Part shown: positions 28,600-37,577 of the stretch, in pieces
Position numbering within the stretch: position 1 is the first letter of the stretch
Layout: each line of letters begins with the position of its first letter
Assembly: GCA_902805675.1 (NCBI GenBank)
Contig: CADCTA010000068.1
Span: forward strand, 25,994 to 89,993
DNA: 64,000 nt
DNA from: an uncultured Chthoniobacterales bacterium
GTDB taxonomy: Bacteria; Verrucomicrobiota; Verrucomicrobiia; Chthoniobacterales; UBA10450
Direction of reading: 5' to 3'
The notes under the pieces: generated by a model
Seen by the model: the letters and a program-made list of their open reading frames with translations, nothing else
What the model was told of the DNA's origin: nothing
Databases searched by the model: none
Translations under genes and position numbers: made by a program

Positions 28600-28836
28600 A
28601 TGGAGACGCCGCTGATCGAGCTGGATGGCGAGCGCTTCTGCCTGACGGTGCCGATAAAGGAGGCAACGGCATTCGCATTGGGCTGGTCCGACCTCGGCTG
28701 TACGGCGCCGCCAGACGCGCTTCGTCAGGCGGTTGGCATTCTCGTCATCGATGCGCTGCAGTTCTCGGAGGAGTGGCGCCTCGCGGGCATGGTCAGCACG
28801 TGTCTCGCCCTCAAATGGCCTGACGGCATTTCGTAG
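28600..28836 (+). CDS. Small protein, three-copy family (copy A)
   Basis: 78 residues from ATG 28600: ERFCLTVPIKEATAFALGWSDLGCTAPPDALRQAVGILVIDALQFSEEWRLAGMVSTCLALKWPD. It shares the pattern LT.....A..F..G.S(D/N)L....P.D.LR..VG.L.ID.L..SE.WR.A........WP with 34672 and 35005. No signal or membrane helix. A short two-layer fold is likely, but no known family was recognised. It sits 32 bp before the amidase gene. Confidence 0.72.
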   Translation: METPLIELDGERFCLTVPIKEATAFALGWSDLGCTAPPDALRQAVGILVIDALQFSEEWRLAGMVSTCLALKWPDGIS

Positions 28837-28868
28837 CGTCGTCCGGGGAGCAGCCGCGTTCGAAATAG

Positions 28869-29627
28869 ATGGCACGTCGACCAAATCTCGGGCCGATCCA
28901 GAGCCTCCGCGCGTTCGTGAGAGTTGCGCTCCCGGTGATCTTCGCGCTCGCCCTCTTTGCGCCGGCGGACGCGGACGCGAAGAGCCGCCGCCGCAAAGAC
29001 AAGCGATCGTACTTCGTGCGCACGATCCTGAAATCGGCAGCGGTCGCGCCGTTCTCCACCGTCATCATCGATCCCGGCCCTGGTGGGGTGGATCCGGGCG
29101 GGATTCGGCAGAACTTCATCCCCGAGAAGGGGGTGGCACTGGATGTAGCGAAGCGTCTGCAGAAGAGCCTGAAACGATCCGGGCTCAACACTTCGATGAC
29201 TCGCTCCGATGACCGGTTCATCCCGCTCGATGCGCGCGTAGCCTTCGCGAACTCATACCGCGACGCGATCTTCCTCAGCATCCACTTCAATTCGGCCCCG
29301 CGCCGGGCAGTCCGAGGCGTCGAGACCTACTACGCGGCGCCGACCGAAGCGGTGCTGGCGGCGCGCATTCAGCGGAACATCGCGGCGACGACCACGGGCG
29401 GGAATCGCGGCGTGAAACGCGCGGGGTTTCGTGTCCTGCGCAACACGAAGATGCGAGCCGTTCTCGCCGAGTGCGGCTTTCTCACCAATCCGCAGGATGT
29501 CGCCCTGGCGGTGAACCCGCGCTATCGCCAGATGCTCGCGGACCAGATCGCGCGAGCCGTCGTGGAAGAGCGCAATGCGGTTCGTGCGGTAACGCAGGCG
29601 AGCGCACCACGTGTGACGCGGTTCTAG
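28869..29627 (+). CDS. N-acetylmuramoyl-L-alanine amidase family protein
   Basis: 252 residues with an N-terminal hydrophobic segment (VALPVIFALALFAPADADA) for export. The Amidase_3 domain is clear: EKGVALDVAKRL (Glu ligand), SIHFNSAP (His ligand) and LAECGFLTNPQD (catalytic Glu). The first zinc-ligand motif, normally DPGHGG, reads DPGPGG here, so the His ligand is replaced by Pro (CCT, one base from CAT). Unless another residue substitutes, zinc binding and peptidoglycan cleavage should be impaired. It could also be a sequencing error. Confidence 0.85.
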   Translation: MARRPNLGPIQSLRAFVRVALPVIFALALFAPADADAKSRRRKDKRSYFVRTILKSAAVAPFSTVIIDPGPGGVDPGGIRQNFIPEKGVALDVAKRLQKSLKRSGLNTSMTRSDDRFIPLDARVAFANSYRDAIFLSIHFNSAPRRAVRGVETYYAAPTEAVLAARIQRNIAATTTGGNRGVKRAGFRVLRNTKMRAVLAECGFLTNPQDVALAVNPRYRQMLADQIARAVVEERNAVRAVTQASAPRVTRF

Positions 29628-29676
29628 AGTCGAAATCCTACGGCGTGGCTGCCCGTCGCGCGCGATTCGGAGGTGA

Positions 29677-30639
29677 ATGCAACGACGTGACATTGCGGTG
29701 GTGGGCGCTTCGACCGGGGGAGTGGAGGCGCTGCGTATTTTCGTCGAAAATCTGCCCGCAGATTATCCCGGGACAATCTTCGTGACCATGCACGTGGGGC
29801 AGGTCAGCCTCCTGCCGGAGATCCTCGCGCGCTCTGGGAAGGTGCCGACGAGCGCCGCCGAAGACGGGGTGCGCTACGAGCCGAATCACATCTACGTCGC
29901 GCCGCCAAATCGCCACCTCGTGATCAACGATGGCCACATGAAACTCTCCGCCGGGGCGAAGGAGAACGGCCACCGGCCGGCAGTCGACGCGCTTTTCCGC
30001 AGCGCAGCGCGTGAGCTGCGCTCGCGAGTGGCCGGCGTGGTCCTGAGCGGAGCGCTGGACGACGGGGCGGCAGGGTTGTTCGCAGTGAAGTCGCGCAACG
30101 GCGTTGCGATCGTCCAGGACCCGAAGGAAGCCGCCGCACCCGACATGCCGCTGAATGCGATGAAGAATGTGACGGTTGATTATATTCTGCCGGTCGCGCA
30201 GATCCCAAGCTTGCTGGCGGAACTCGCCCACGCCGAAGCAGGCGAGACGGAGGGGGGCATCGAGGCCGGCGAGATGAAACTGGAAAAGGAGGAGCTCGTC
30301 TCCGATCCGCCGTCGTCCCTTAAGCAGATTTCGATGGCCTGTCCGGAATGCGACGGTCCGCTCTACGAAACCGCGGAGGGACAACTGGCGCATTTCCAAT
30401 GCAATGTCGGGCACGCGTTCTCGCCCGTCAGCCTGAGTGCCGCGCATGGCGAAGCGCTCGAGCGTGCGCTCTGGGTGGCAGTTCGCACGCTCAACGAGCG
30501 GATCACACTGCACCGCGAGATGCTGAGGAAAAATGATCGGAACGCCGGGCAGGAGGCGCTGTTCCGCCGGCTGGAAGAGTCGGTCAAGATCGCGGAGCAA
30601 GACGTCCAGCTCCTACGGCAGATCATCGAGCGGATTTAG
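29677..30639 (+). CDS. CheB-type protein-glutamate methylesterase, no receiver
   Basis: 320 residues. The CheB catalytic domain lacks the usual N-terminal receiver and keeps Ser (VVGASTGG), His (TMHVGQ) and Asp (GALDDG). A C-terminal ~100-residue extension has a CPECDGPLYE...FQCNVGHAFS segment that may bind a metal, then a helical tail. No methyl-accepting receptor or flagellar gene lies in the window, so it probably serves a non-motility system. The CheB-CheR kinase at 20123 has a related domain. Confidence 0.88.
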   Translation: MQRRDIAVVGASTGGVEALRIFVENLPADYPGTIFVTMHVGQVSLLPEILARSGKVPTSAAEDGVRYEPNHIYVAPPNRHLVINDGHMKLSAGAKENGHRPAVDALFRSAARELRSRVAGVVLSGALDDGAAGLFAVKSRNGVAIVQDPKEAAAPDMPLNAMKNVTVDYILPVAQIPSLLAELAHAEAGETEGGIEAGEMKLEKEELVSDPPSSLKQISMACPECDGPLYETAEGQLAHFQCNVGHAFSPVSLSAAHGEALERALWVAVRTLNERITLHREMLRKNDRNAGQEALFRRLEESVKIAEQDVQLLRQIIERI

Positions 30640-30735
30640 CGCAAGCGGACGAGTGTCTCGTGCCCGCGACGCGGCAGCTGATTTTAGACGACTAGGATCC
30701 CGGCGGATTGCGTTCCCTCAAACGGGGGAACAAGC

Positions 30736-31591
30736 ATGGGTTCAGGGAACGGGAAGCACACGAAAGCGCGCGGGCGGCCATCGCGAAACGGGACGCCTGG
30801 GCTGATGATGATCGGCGGCCGCGAAGATCGGACGGCGAGAAAGCGATCCTGCAGGAAGTGGCGCGGCGCGTCGGGCAGGGGAAGCTGGTGGTCAGCACCG
30901 TCGCGTCGAGCGAGCGGGACGGGCTCGTCGAGGTTTACGAGAGAGCCTTCACTGATCTCGGGGTGAAGCGGATTCACAATCTCGAGATCGCCACGCGCGA
31001 GGAAGCGACGCAGGCGGACAAGATCAAAGAGGTGGAAGGCGCGCAGGGTTTCTTCTTCACCGGCGGCGACCAGCTCAAGATCACGAGCCAGATCGGCGAC
31101 ACGCCGATTCACGAGGAGTTGAGCAGCATCATCGCGCGCGGCGGCATTGTCGCCGGGACATCAGCGGGAGCGTCTGCCATGTGCGAGACGATGCTGGTGA
31201 GCGTGTCGGGCGCGAGTCGCATCGGGTCGATGATTCGCTCCGTATGTCGCCGGGTCTGGCGATGATTCCGGACGTGATCGTCGATCAGCATTTCGCGGAG
31301 CGCGGGCGGCTGGGCCGGCTACTCGGGGCTGTGGCGCACAATCCGAAAAGCCTCGGCATCGGGATCGACGAAGACACTGCGGTCCTAGTCGAGCCCAACC
31401 GGCAGCTGGAGGTCTTCGGCTCCGGAGCTGTCTACATCATCGATGGGCGCGAGGTCACAGCGTCGAACATCACCGACGCGAGGCCGGATCAGACGTTGTC
31501 GATGTTCGGAGTGACGCTGCACGTGCTCAGCGCCGGCGATCGCTTCGATCTCGGAACGCACACGCCGATGCGCGGCGGTATTCGGACCTAA
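30736..31591 (+). pseudogene. Cyanophycinase-like gene broken by two frameshifts
   Basis: Three adjacent frames make one cyanophycinase: GLMMIGGREDR (frame of 30736), then DGEKAILQEVARRV...FFFTGGDQLKITSQIGDTP...GGIVAGTSAGASAMCETML (30708 ORF), then RMSPGLAMIPDVIVDQHFAERGRLGRLL...GIGIDEDTA...GAVYIIDGREVT (31181 ORF). The catalytic GTSAGA serine is present. The shifts fall near 30828 and near 31215, each equivalent to one lost base. Cyanophycinase cleaves cyanophycin to Asp-Arg dipeptides. No cyanophycin synthetase is in the window. Real decay or read errors cannot be separated here. Confidence 0.8.
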
Positions 31592-31767
31592 CGATCCGCG
31601 CGTGGCCGTGGCGCGCCTTGCGCTGGGACAGCGGACGCTGGCAGCGTCACGCGAGCGTTTGCCGCGACTGTGGCGGCCGGCCGCCATGTTGCAGCGGTGC
31701 GTCGCTTACAAGTGGCCGGCGTTGCAGCCGGAGTGAGGCGGCGCACCTCCCGCCATCACCTGCGTTG

Positions 31768-33198
31768 TTAAGCGGGAGTGAGCTCGAGCGCGCCGAGCGG
31801 GTCGAAAGCCTCCGCCTCGGCTTCAGGTACGCGGTCGGCTTCGGGCGGCTGCTGCCATTCCCAATCACTCATCTGCGGCATCCATCCGCGAATCCAGTGC
31901 GCCGTCGGTTGTTGAAACTCGTAGGCCGGGAGCTCGCTCGCGCGACATCCACCGGCTGCGAGTGCAAAGCTTGTGGAGATCGCGGACGGCTGCCGATCCA
32001 GCTGTGCGTCTAACGAGTAAATGCCGACGGGATCGACGTGGCCTTCGCAGCGCCGCAGGAGCGAATCCCAGTCGCAGGAATCGACGAACGGATACCAGCA
32101 ATGCCCGTCCATGGCCACGCCGGCATCCGCCGCGATCTCGCATTGCTCAAGGGTGTACTTGAACCACGTCGCGCGGTCGGACGCGGTGCCGCGGATGTTC
32201 GTTTCGCCGAGCAGGCAGGGACGCTGATAGCGCGTCCAATATTCCACGATCAGCTCGGAGAGGGCGCACGGACGGTTGGTCGGCGCGAAGTCGACATCCA
32301 GCTTCGGGTGCGACCACTGATTGTGCGCGTAGTAATCGAGCCCGACGACATCCACGTGCCCGGGCTCCATGTTCAACAAGTCCGCGCCTCCTGCTGCGAT
32401 CATCTCGCGGAAGAACGGCCGGTCCGGGTCAAGGTCGATGCCGAGGAGAAGATCGAGGACCGCGAAGCGGCGATCGTTCAGGAGCGCCGCCGCTTCGGTG
32501 TTGCCGTCATGCCGCTCGCAGGTGTCGGTGTGAAAGTGGCGCGCGTTCGGCAGCAGTTCGCGGCAGATGCGGCTCGCCTCGCTCCAGGCGGGAAGCACGT
32601 TGTTCCACAGCTGGATCATTCCCGGCAGGTCGTCGTAATAGGGCGGCCACGCGCCGACCTGGCCGGAAAGCAAGAGCGTGGAGAAGGGCTCGTTGAATAA
32701 CGTGTAGCTCTCGATCCATGGATAACGGCGCGCGAACGCCTCCACATAACGGAGGTAGGCGCCGCTGAAACGCGGATCGGCAAAGTCGAGCCAACCCGGA
32801 TGGCTGGTGTGGTGAAGCAAGTCTGCGATCGGCTCCAGGCCGCGCTCCAGGAGGCACTCCATCGCTTCGTCTGTCTCACGCCAGTCGAGCTTGCCTTCAG
32901 TTTCTTCTACACGGTGCCACCGCACCGGGTAGCGCACGCGCCGCACGCCTGTCCCGGCCAGGAGGTCTAGATCGGCGCAACGCCGGTCGACGTGGCCGTT
33001 GGTTTCGCACACATCACGGTCGTGCAGCGGCGCGTAGGTCGACTCGAAGCCGGTGAGAATTTCAATCGGTGCGATGCGTCGTGCGGTTTGGTGCCGGCCT
33101 GTGACTGCCGGCGGAACGAGGACGCGCGGCCAGCCTGGCCGGGAAAGCGCTGCGGAGCAGGTGAACGAGTGGGGGAGGCTGTTCGGTTTGATCGACAT
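31768..33198 (-). CDS. GH1-like family glycoside hydrolase
   Basis: 476 residues with a TIM-barrel glycosidase layout. YTLFNEPFSTL holds the acid/base Glu (NEP) and CLLGETNIRG the probable nucleophile Glu near strand 7. RRVRYPVRWHRVEETEGKLDWRETD and VVGLDYYAHNQW are further barrel signatures typical of GH1-like enzymes. No signal peptide, so it is probably cytoplasmic. Sugar specificity cannot be read. It is close to no carbohydrate transporter. Confidence 0.78.
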   Translation of the reverse strand: MSIKPNSLPHSFTCSAALSRPGWPRVLVPPAVTGRHQTARRIAPIEILTGFESTYAPLHDRDVCETNGHVDRRCADLDLLAGTGVRRVRYPVRWHRVEETEGKLDWRETDEAMECLLERGLEPIADLLHHTSHPGWLDFADPRFSGAYLRYVEAFARRYPWIESYTLFNEPFSTLLLSGQVGAWPPYYDDLPGMIQLWNNVLPAWSEASRICRELLPNARHFHTDTCERHDGNTEAAALLNDRRFAVLDLLLGIDLDPDRPFFREMIAAGGADLLNMEPGHVDVVGLDYYAHNQWSHPKLDVDFAPTNRPCALSELIVEYWTRYQRPCLLGETNIRGTASDRATWFKYTLEQCEIAADAGVAMDGHCWYPFVDSCDWDSLLRRCEGHVDPVGIYSLDAQLDRQPSAISTSFALAAGGCRASELPAYEFQQPTAHWIRGWMPQMSDWEWQQPPEADRVPEAEAEAFDPLGALELTPA

Positions 33199-33446
33199 AA
33201 GGCTGGGAGTTGTGCCACAGAGCCTCGACGCCGCGTTATTGGGTGGCTATTGGGTGACCGGCTTGATGTCATATCAGGGTTTTGCCTAACGACTCGTCGA
33301 ACTCCTCCCTAGCGTGTGCCCGGCAGCGGGCCCGTTTGGCACATGGCTCGCCACTCGTCGGGATCCGAAAACCGCAGACCGCGCGCGCGTCGCGCGGCGT
33401 TTGCGTCATTGCCGCACCACGAGCGTGCAGCGACAAAAGAATTGCT

Positions 33447-33642
33447 ATGAGCAACCAACCTAAAGACGAGCAGCAGCCGCTAGCGATCGAGAAGTCGAGC
33501 GCCGGGCAGGCCAACGCCGACCTCGCCTCTGATTCCGTGCCGGGTGATCGCAAGGCCAGCGGAGACGGAGCAGCTCCTCGAAGAGACGGTGGAAGAAAGC
33601 TTCCCAACCAGCGATCCAGTGTCGCCGAAGCAGATCACCTGA
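33447..33642 (+). pseudogene. Small SFPTSDP-motif gene split by a frameshift
   Basis: From ATG 33447 the frame reads MSNQPKDEQQPLAIEKSSAGQ. One frame over, from ~33560, comes ETEQLLEETVEESFPTSDPVSPKQIT then TGA (33640-33642). The second part is the usual C-terminus of very small acidic proteins with an EESFPASDP motif, and the first part looks like their polar N-terminus. The two join if one base is removed near 33570. Could also be two unrelated short frames. Confidence 0.4.
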
Positions 33643-33725
33643 CGCGGCAATCGTGCTATCGCGCTCCCATTCCCGACGCTCTACCCGTCGCCTTTGCTGC
33701 GACGCCCCACGGCAGCTCGCGAGAG

Positions 33726-34073
33726 CTACGCCGCCGCGAGGACGGAGCGGAGCCGGCGAAAGTCGAGGGGCTTCGTCAGGTAATCGTCGAATCCGGCCTG
33801 CATCCCGCGTTCGCGGTCTTCGTCCGTAGCCAGCGCGGTGAGTGCGACTGCCCTCTTCAAGGGCTGGCGCTTTCGAGCCTCGCAGACCAGCTCCAGCCCA
33901 TCGCCATCGGGCAGGCCGATGTCGCTGAGCAGCACGTCGAAGCGCAGGTTTCCGAGCAAGATCAAAGCATCTCCTACGGTGCCAGCGGCCGAGACGTCGT
34001 GTCCGCAATGGTTCAGCAAACGCGAAAGCACCACCCGGGTATCGGTGTGATCTTCCACGAGCAGAATGTGCAC
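33726..34073 (-). CDS. Single-domain response regulator
   Basis: 115 residues, a receiver domain with no output: ILLVEDHTDTR, phospho-Asp in LLSDIGLPDGDGLEL, VALTALATDED and the Lys in LTKPLD. It shares the LLSDIGLPDG core with the receiver at 17871. No kinase gene is adjacent; its partner could be the large kinase at 20123 or something outside. Confidence 0.88.
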   Translation of the reverse strand: MHILLVEDHTDTRVVLSRLLNHCGHDVSAAGTVGDALILLGNLRFDVLLSDIGLPDGDGLELVCEARKRQPLKRAVALTALATDEDRERGMQAGFDDYLTKPLDFRRLRSVLAAA

Positions 34074-34671
34074 ACCGCTATATTCGGATAAAACGCGCGG
34101 CTGCGTGCCTCGGGCGGTAGGGTGGGGCTGATTTTTCGCTCCAGCTCGCGCAGCGAGTCCTGACGCACTTCACCGCTCCGAACCTCTATCGCATTCCTCG
34201 AGACGCCACACCACGTCACGTACGGAGCAGCACTAGCCGGTCGGCAATCCACGCAATGGCAGTCACTGCCACGCTACGGCGTAGCGTGCAGACGATAGCG
34301 GACGCCTCCGCACAGACAGCCGCCTTCGATGGCGCTCGCCATACACTCAAGGCGTTTCCGGTTGCATGAGGCTGCGGAAAAAGGCGGCAGGTTGCGGCCG
34401 ATCGTCCGGGCCGGTCAGGCCGGTGCAACGCTCGCGTGTGTTCACGCCTTCAGTTCTACTGATTGCCACGCGAACGCCAAGAGGCGACCCGCGCGTCAGC
34501 GTCAGCGTCGGCGTCCCACGAGCAGAGGCGTTTTGTTAAGCAACACAGACGCTCCAGGCGCGCAGAACTGCGGGCGCGCGATAGCCGAGGGAGCTGCTGG
34601 CGTGCGCTTTGAGCCGGCGCGCGCTCATTCTGGCGCGTCCGTGGTGGAGTCGCAGCGCGTTTCCGTCGTGA
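34074..34671. other. Intergenic stretch, one short hairpin
   Basis: About 600 bp with no recognisable gene on either strand. It holds a perfect 8-bp hairpin CACGCTAC-GGC-GTAGCGTG at 34270-34288 and a stutter of GTCAGCGTCAGCGTCGGCGTC near 34495. ORFs here show no motif. Confidence 0.5.
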
Positions 34672-34911
34672 ATGGGAACGAGCCCGATCGAGTTCGGCAA
34701 TGAACGCCTGCGGCTGACCATCTCGCTGAGCGACGCCGTGTCGTTCGCGATGGGGTGGTCGAACCTCGAGTACCGCGACCCGGCAGACCACCTCCGCCAT
34801 GTGGTCGGCGTGCTGGCGATCGACGAATTGCAGCGGAGCGAGCAATGGCGGCTGGCGTCCATGTTACAAGCCTGCCTGGCGCACCGCTGGCCCGCCTACC
34901 AGGCGGATTAG
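34672..34911 (+). CDS. Small protein, three-copy family (copy B)
   Basis: 79 residues: ERLRLTISLSDAVSFAMGWSNLEYRDPADHLRHVVGVLAIDELQRSEQWRLASMLQACLAHRWPAYQ. It aligns along its full length with copies A (28600) and C (35005). It stands alone, convergent with copy C, which ends 93 bp away. Function unknown. Confidence 0.72.
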   Translation: MGTSPIEFGNERLRLTISLSDAVSFAMGWSNLEYRDPADHLRHVVGVLAIDELQRSEQWRLASMLQACLAHRWPAYQAD

Positions 34912-35004
34912 CGTCTCCGATCGCACCGGCTGAGAGCGGCGGGCGCTCCACCGCCGGCTACGGTGCTATGACGGAGCCGCGACACCAGTCTGTGCGGTAC
35001 AAAC

Positions 35005-35229
35005 CTACCGGAGAAGATCCGGCCACTTCTCCTGGAGAAAGCTCCGGAGCAGTGCTGCCGCGCGCCATTCCTCCGAATACTCCAGGGTGTCGATGACAAG
35101 CAGCCCGACCAGCTGCCGCAATTCATCCGTGGGATGGATGTAATCCAGATCCGACTCGCCCATGACGAAAGGAATGGCGTCGCTGAGCGGAATGGTGAGT
35201 CGGTAGCGTTCTTCGTTCGCTTCGATCAT
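35005..35229 (-). CDS. Small protein, three-copy family (copy C)
   Basis: 74 residues from ATG 35229, with a good AGGAGA ribosome site ~9 bp upstream that decides the start over the longer track ORF. Sequence: ERYRLTIPLSDAIPFVMGESDLDYIHPTDELRQLVGLLVIDTLEYSEEWRAAALLRSFLQEKWPDLL. It starts 22 bp after the STAS-protein stop, in the same direction, so the two are likely cotranscribed, hinting at a link with partner-switch signalling. Confidence 0.75.
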   Translation of the reverse strand: MIEANEERYRLTIPLSDAIPFVMGESDLDYIHPTDELRQLVGLLVIDTLEYSEEWRAAALLRSFLQEKWPDLLR

Positions 35230-35251
35230 GCGGGGTGTCTCCTGGCCGCGG

Positions 35252-35659
35252 CTATGCTGCGACTTGCGAACTGCCTCCGACCACGGACCCGAACAGCGGC
35301 TCGGCAGGCGGTGGCATGCAGCCACTGCGCAGCCGGGCTATCGCTTCGTCGAGGCTGCTGAAAATGGGCACCGCTTTCTCGAGTTGCACGATCTCGAACA
35401 CGTAGCGGACCGGTTGCGTAGGACCTGCAATGCAGAACTGGGCGCCAGACTCGGCGGTGGCGCGCAGGTACTCGATCAGGACGGCAATGCCAGTGGAATC
35501 AATGAAGTCGACGCCGCTGAGATCGGCGACCAGAGCAGGGCAGCGCGCCTTTGCTTTCGCCCCAAAGATCGACCGTAGAGCGGGCGCATAGTGGAGGTCG
35601 ATCTCGCCTTCCAAATGGAAGACGTCGATCTGATCGTGGCGTGATTCGCGGAGTTTCAT
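35252..35659 (-). CDS. STAS-domain anti-sigma factor antagonist
   Basis: 135 residues. A single STAS domain: VFHLEGEIDLHYAPALRSIF, then LVADLSGVDFIDSTGIAVLIEYLRA, whose DST serine is the usual phosphorylation site, and CIAGPTQPVRYVFEIVQLEKAVPIF. Such proteins bind an anti-sigma kinase when unphosphorylated. No anti-sigma kinase or phosphatase gene lies nearby. The C-terminal ~25 residues are low-complexity. Confidence 0.88.
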   Translation of the reverse strand: MKLRESRHDQIDVFHLEGEIDLHYAPALRSIFGAKAKARCPALVADLSGVDFIDSTGIAVLIEYLRATAESGAQFCIAGPTQPVRYVFEIVQLEKAVPIFSSLDEAIARLRSGCMPPPAEPLFGSVVGGSSQVAA

Positions 35660-35884
35660 CAGCTAGGGCGGGGAGAAGGCTATGGCCGGCGCGGACAGAA
35701 CCCCTCAGGCCGCTCAGCTGAGCCGTGCGTCCTGCCCCTTGTCTGCCCGCGCCGGCAAGTGACGAGTAATTACCGTCTGCGCGGCAGCGGGACAATCGGG
35801 CCGCCGCCGAAGCCCGGAATGGGTGAAAACCCTACCCAGCGAGCGGATGCGCTTATGCCCTCGGGCCTTCGCGCCGCGTTCAGC

Positions 35885-37363
35885 TCAGGTGCCGCAGAAG
35901 GTCTGCAGGACACGTTCGTGTTGCTGCGGCGGTTCGGCGTAGTGCGAGAAGTTGCGTTGGTCGTCGAACGGGTTCGCGAGCACGGCCAGCAGTTCCTCGA
36001 ACGGGCCGAAATCATCGCGATCCACGGCGGCTCTGATCATTGCTTCTACGCGATGGTTGCGCGGGATGTAGGCGGGGTTCACAGCTCGCATCGCCGCACC
36101 GCGTGCTGCGGAGTCGGATGGCTCCTGCGCAAGGCGCTCGCGCCACCGCGCCGCCCAGCTGTCGTATGCGGTCGCGTCGGCGAAGAGAACGCGCACAGCG
36201 GAATCGGCTTCGGGATCGGAAGCTGCATCAGACAAGCGGCGGAAGGTGAGTGTGAAGTCGGCGCGGTTCGCTGCCATCGCATCGAGGAGATCGCGGCCGA
36301 GCGCGAGGTCACCTTCCTGTTCTGTCACGAGGCCGAGTTTCCGTCGCAGGCCCGCCTGGTAGGCCTTCTCAAACGCGGGCGGGTATGCGCCCAGCGCTTC
36401 CTCGGCGTCCGCCACCGCGGCGTCGTCATCATCCGAAAGGAGCGGCAGCAGACACTCCGCCAGACGCGTCAGGTTCCACTGGCCGATCGTCGGCTGATTC
36501 GCGTAGGCGTAGCGGCCCGCGCGGTCGATCGCGCTGTAGACGGTTTCCGGATCGTAATGATCCATGAACGCGCACGGGCCGTAATCGATCGTTTCGCCGG
36601 CGATCGACATGTTGTCCGTGTTCATCACACCGTGGATGAACCCGACGAGCAGCCATTGCGCGATTAGCTCGGCCTGCGCTTTGACGACGCCATCGAGCAG
36701 CGCGCGGTAAGGTCGCTCCGCTGCAGCAGCATGCGGGTAGTGCCGCGCGATGACGTGATCGGCGAGCAGCCGCACACCTTCCATGTCGCCACGCGCCGCG
36801 AAGAATTGAAATGTCCCCACGCGAATGTGGCTGGAGGCGACACGCGTGAGCACGCCGCCCGGCAGGATCGTTTCGCGGAACACCTCTTCGCCCGTCGTCA
36901 CCGCCGCCAGAGCGCGCGTCGTTGGAATTCCAAGCACCGCCATCGCCTCGCTCACGACGTACTCGCGCAGCACCGGACCGAGCGCTGCCCTGCCGTCGCC
37001 GCGCCGCGAGAAAGGTGTCGGCCCCGCGCCTTTGAGCTGGATGTCGCGCCGGACGCCGTCGCGATCGATGACCTCACCGAGCAGGATGGCGCGCCCGTCG
37101 CCGAGCTGCGGCACAAATCCGCCGAATTGATGGCCTGCATACGCAGTGGCGATGGCCTCCGCTGCGTCGGGCAGGCGATTGCCGGCGAGCATGGCGAGGC
37201 CGGGTTCACTGGCTAGCCAATCAGGATCCAGGCCGAGATGGAGCGCGAGCGCGTGGTTCAGCCGGATCAATCGGGGCGCGCTCACCGGCGTGGGCGGAGT
37301 GCGCGTGAAGAAGCGCGCCGGCATGCGCGCGTAGGTGTTGTCGAAAGGCAGTGGAGCGATCAT
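35885..37363 (-). CDS. selO: SelO family protein adenylyltransferase
   Basis: 492 residues from ATG 37363 (MIAPLPFDNTYARMP), the normal SelO/YdiU length. Motifs include AGHQFGGFVPQLGDGRAILLGEV, DIQLKGAGPTPFSRRGDGRAALGPVLREYVVSEAM, HIRVGTFQFFAARGD, and the metal site GFIHGVMNTDNMSIAGETIDYGPCAFMD. SelO transfers AMP from ATP to Ser/Thr/Tyr of target proteins and responds to redox state. The C-terminus ends FCGT; the Cys codon is TGC, so this is a cysteine version, not a selenoprotein. The track start at 37408 is less likely. Confidence 0.93.
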   Translation of the reverse strand: MIAPLPFDNTYARMPARFFTRTPPTPVSAPRLIRLNHALALHLGLDPDWLASEPGLAMLAGNRLPDAAEAIATAYAGHQFGGFVPQLGDGRAILLGEVIDRDGVRRDIQLKGAGPTPFSRRGDGRAALGPVLREYVVSEAMAVLGIPTTRALAAVTTGEEVFRETILPGGVLTRVASSHIRVGTFQFFAARGDMEGVRLLADHVIARHYPHAAAAERPYRALLDGVVKAQAELIAQWLLVGFIHGVMNTDNMSIAGETIDYGPCAFMDHYDPETVYSAIDRAGRYAYANQPTIGQWNLTRLAECLLPLLSDDDDAAVADAEEALGAYPPAFEKAYQAGLRRKLGLVTEQEGDLALGRDLLDAMAANRADFTLTFRRLSDAASDPEADSAVRVLFADATAYDSWAARWRERLAQEPSDSAARGAAMRAVNPAYIPRNHRVEAMIRAAVDRDDFGPFEELLAVLANPFDDQRNFSHYAEPPQQHERVLQTFCGT

Positions 37364-37577
37364 GGATGCAAGCGGTGACGTGATGCGGCTGGCAGGAGGC
37401 CGCGTCACATTCCCGTTTGTATTACGTCGCGGATGGGCGAGAGTGGCCGCGTTGGATTAGTGTTCTGTTTCGGTTCGTCGCTTGGTAGGTCGTCAGTTGA
37501 GTTCGTCTCTTTGGTGATTCTGAAACCCGGTTCTCGGGAACGGCTCGCAGCTCGCAGTATCGCTCCACATTATCACC

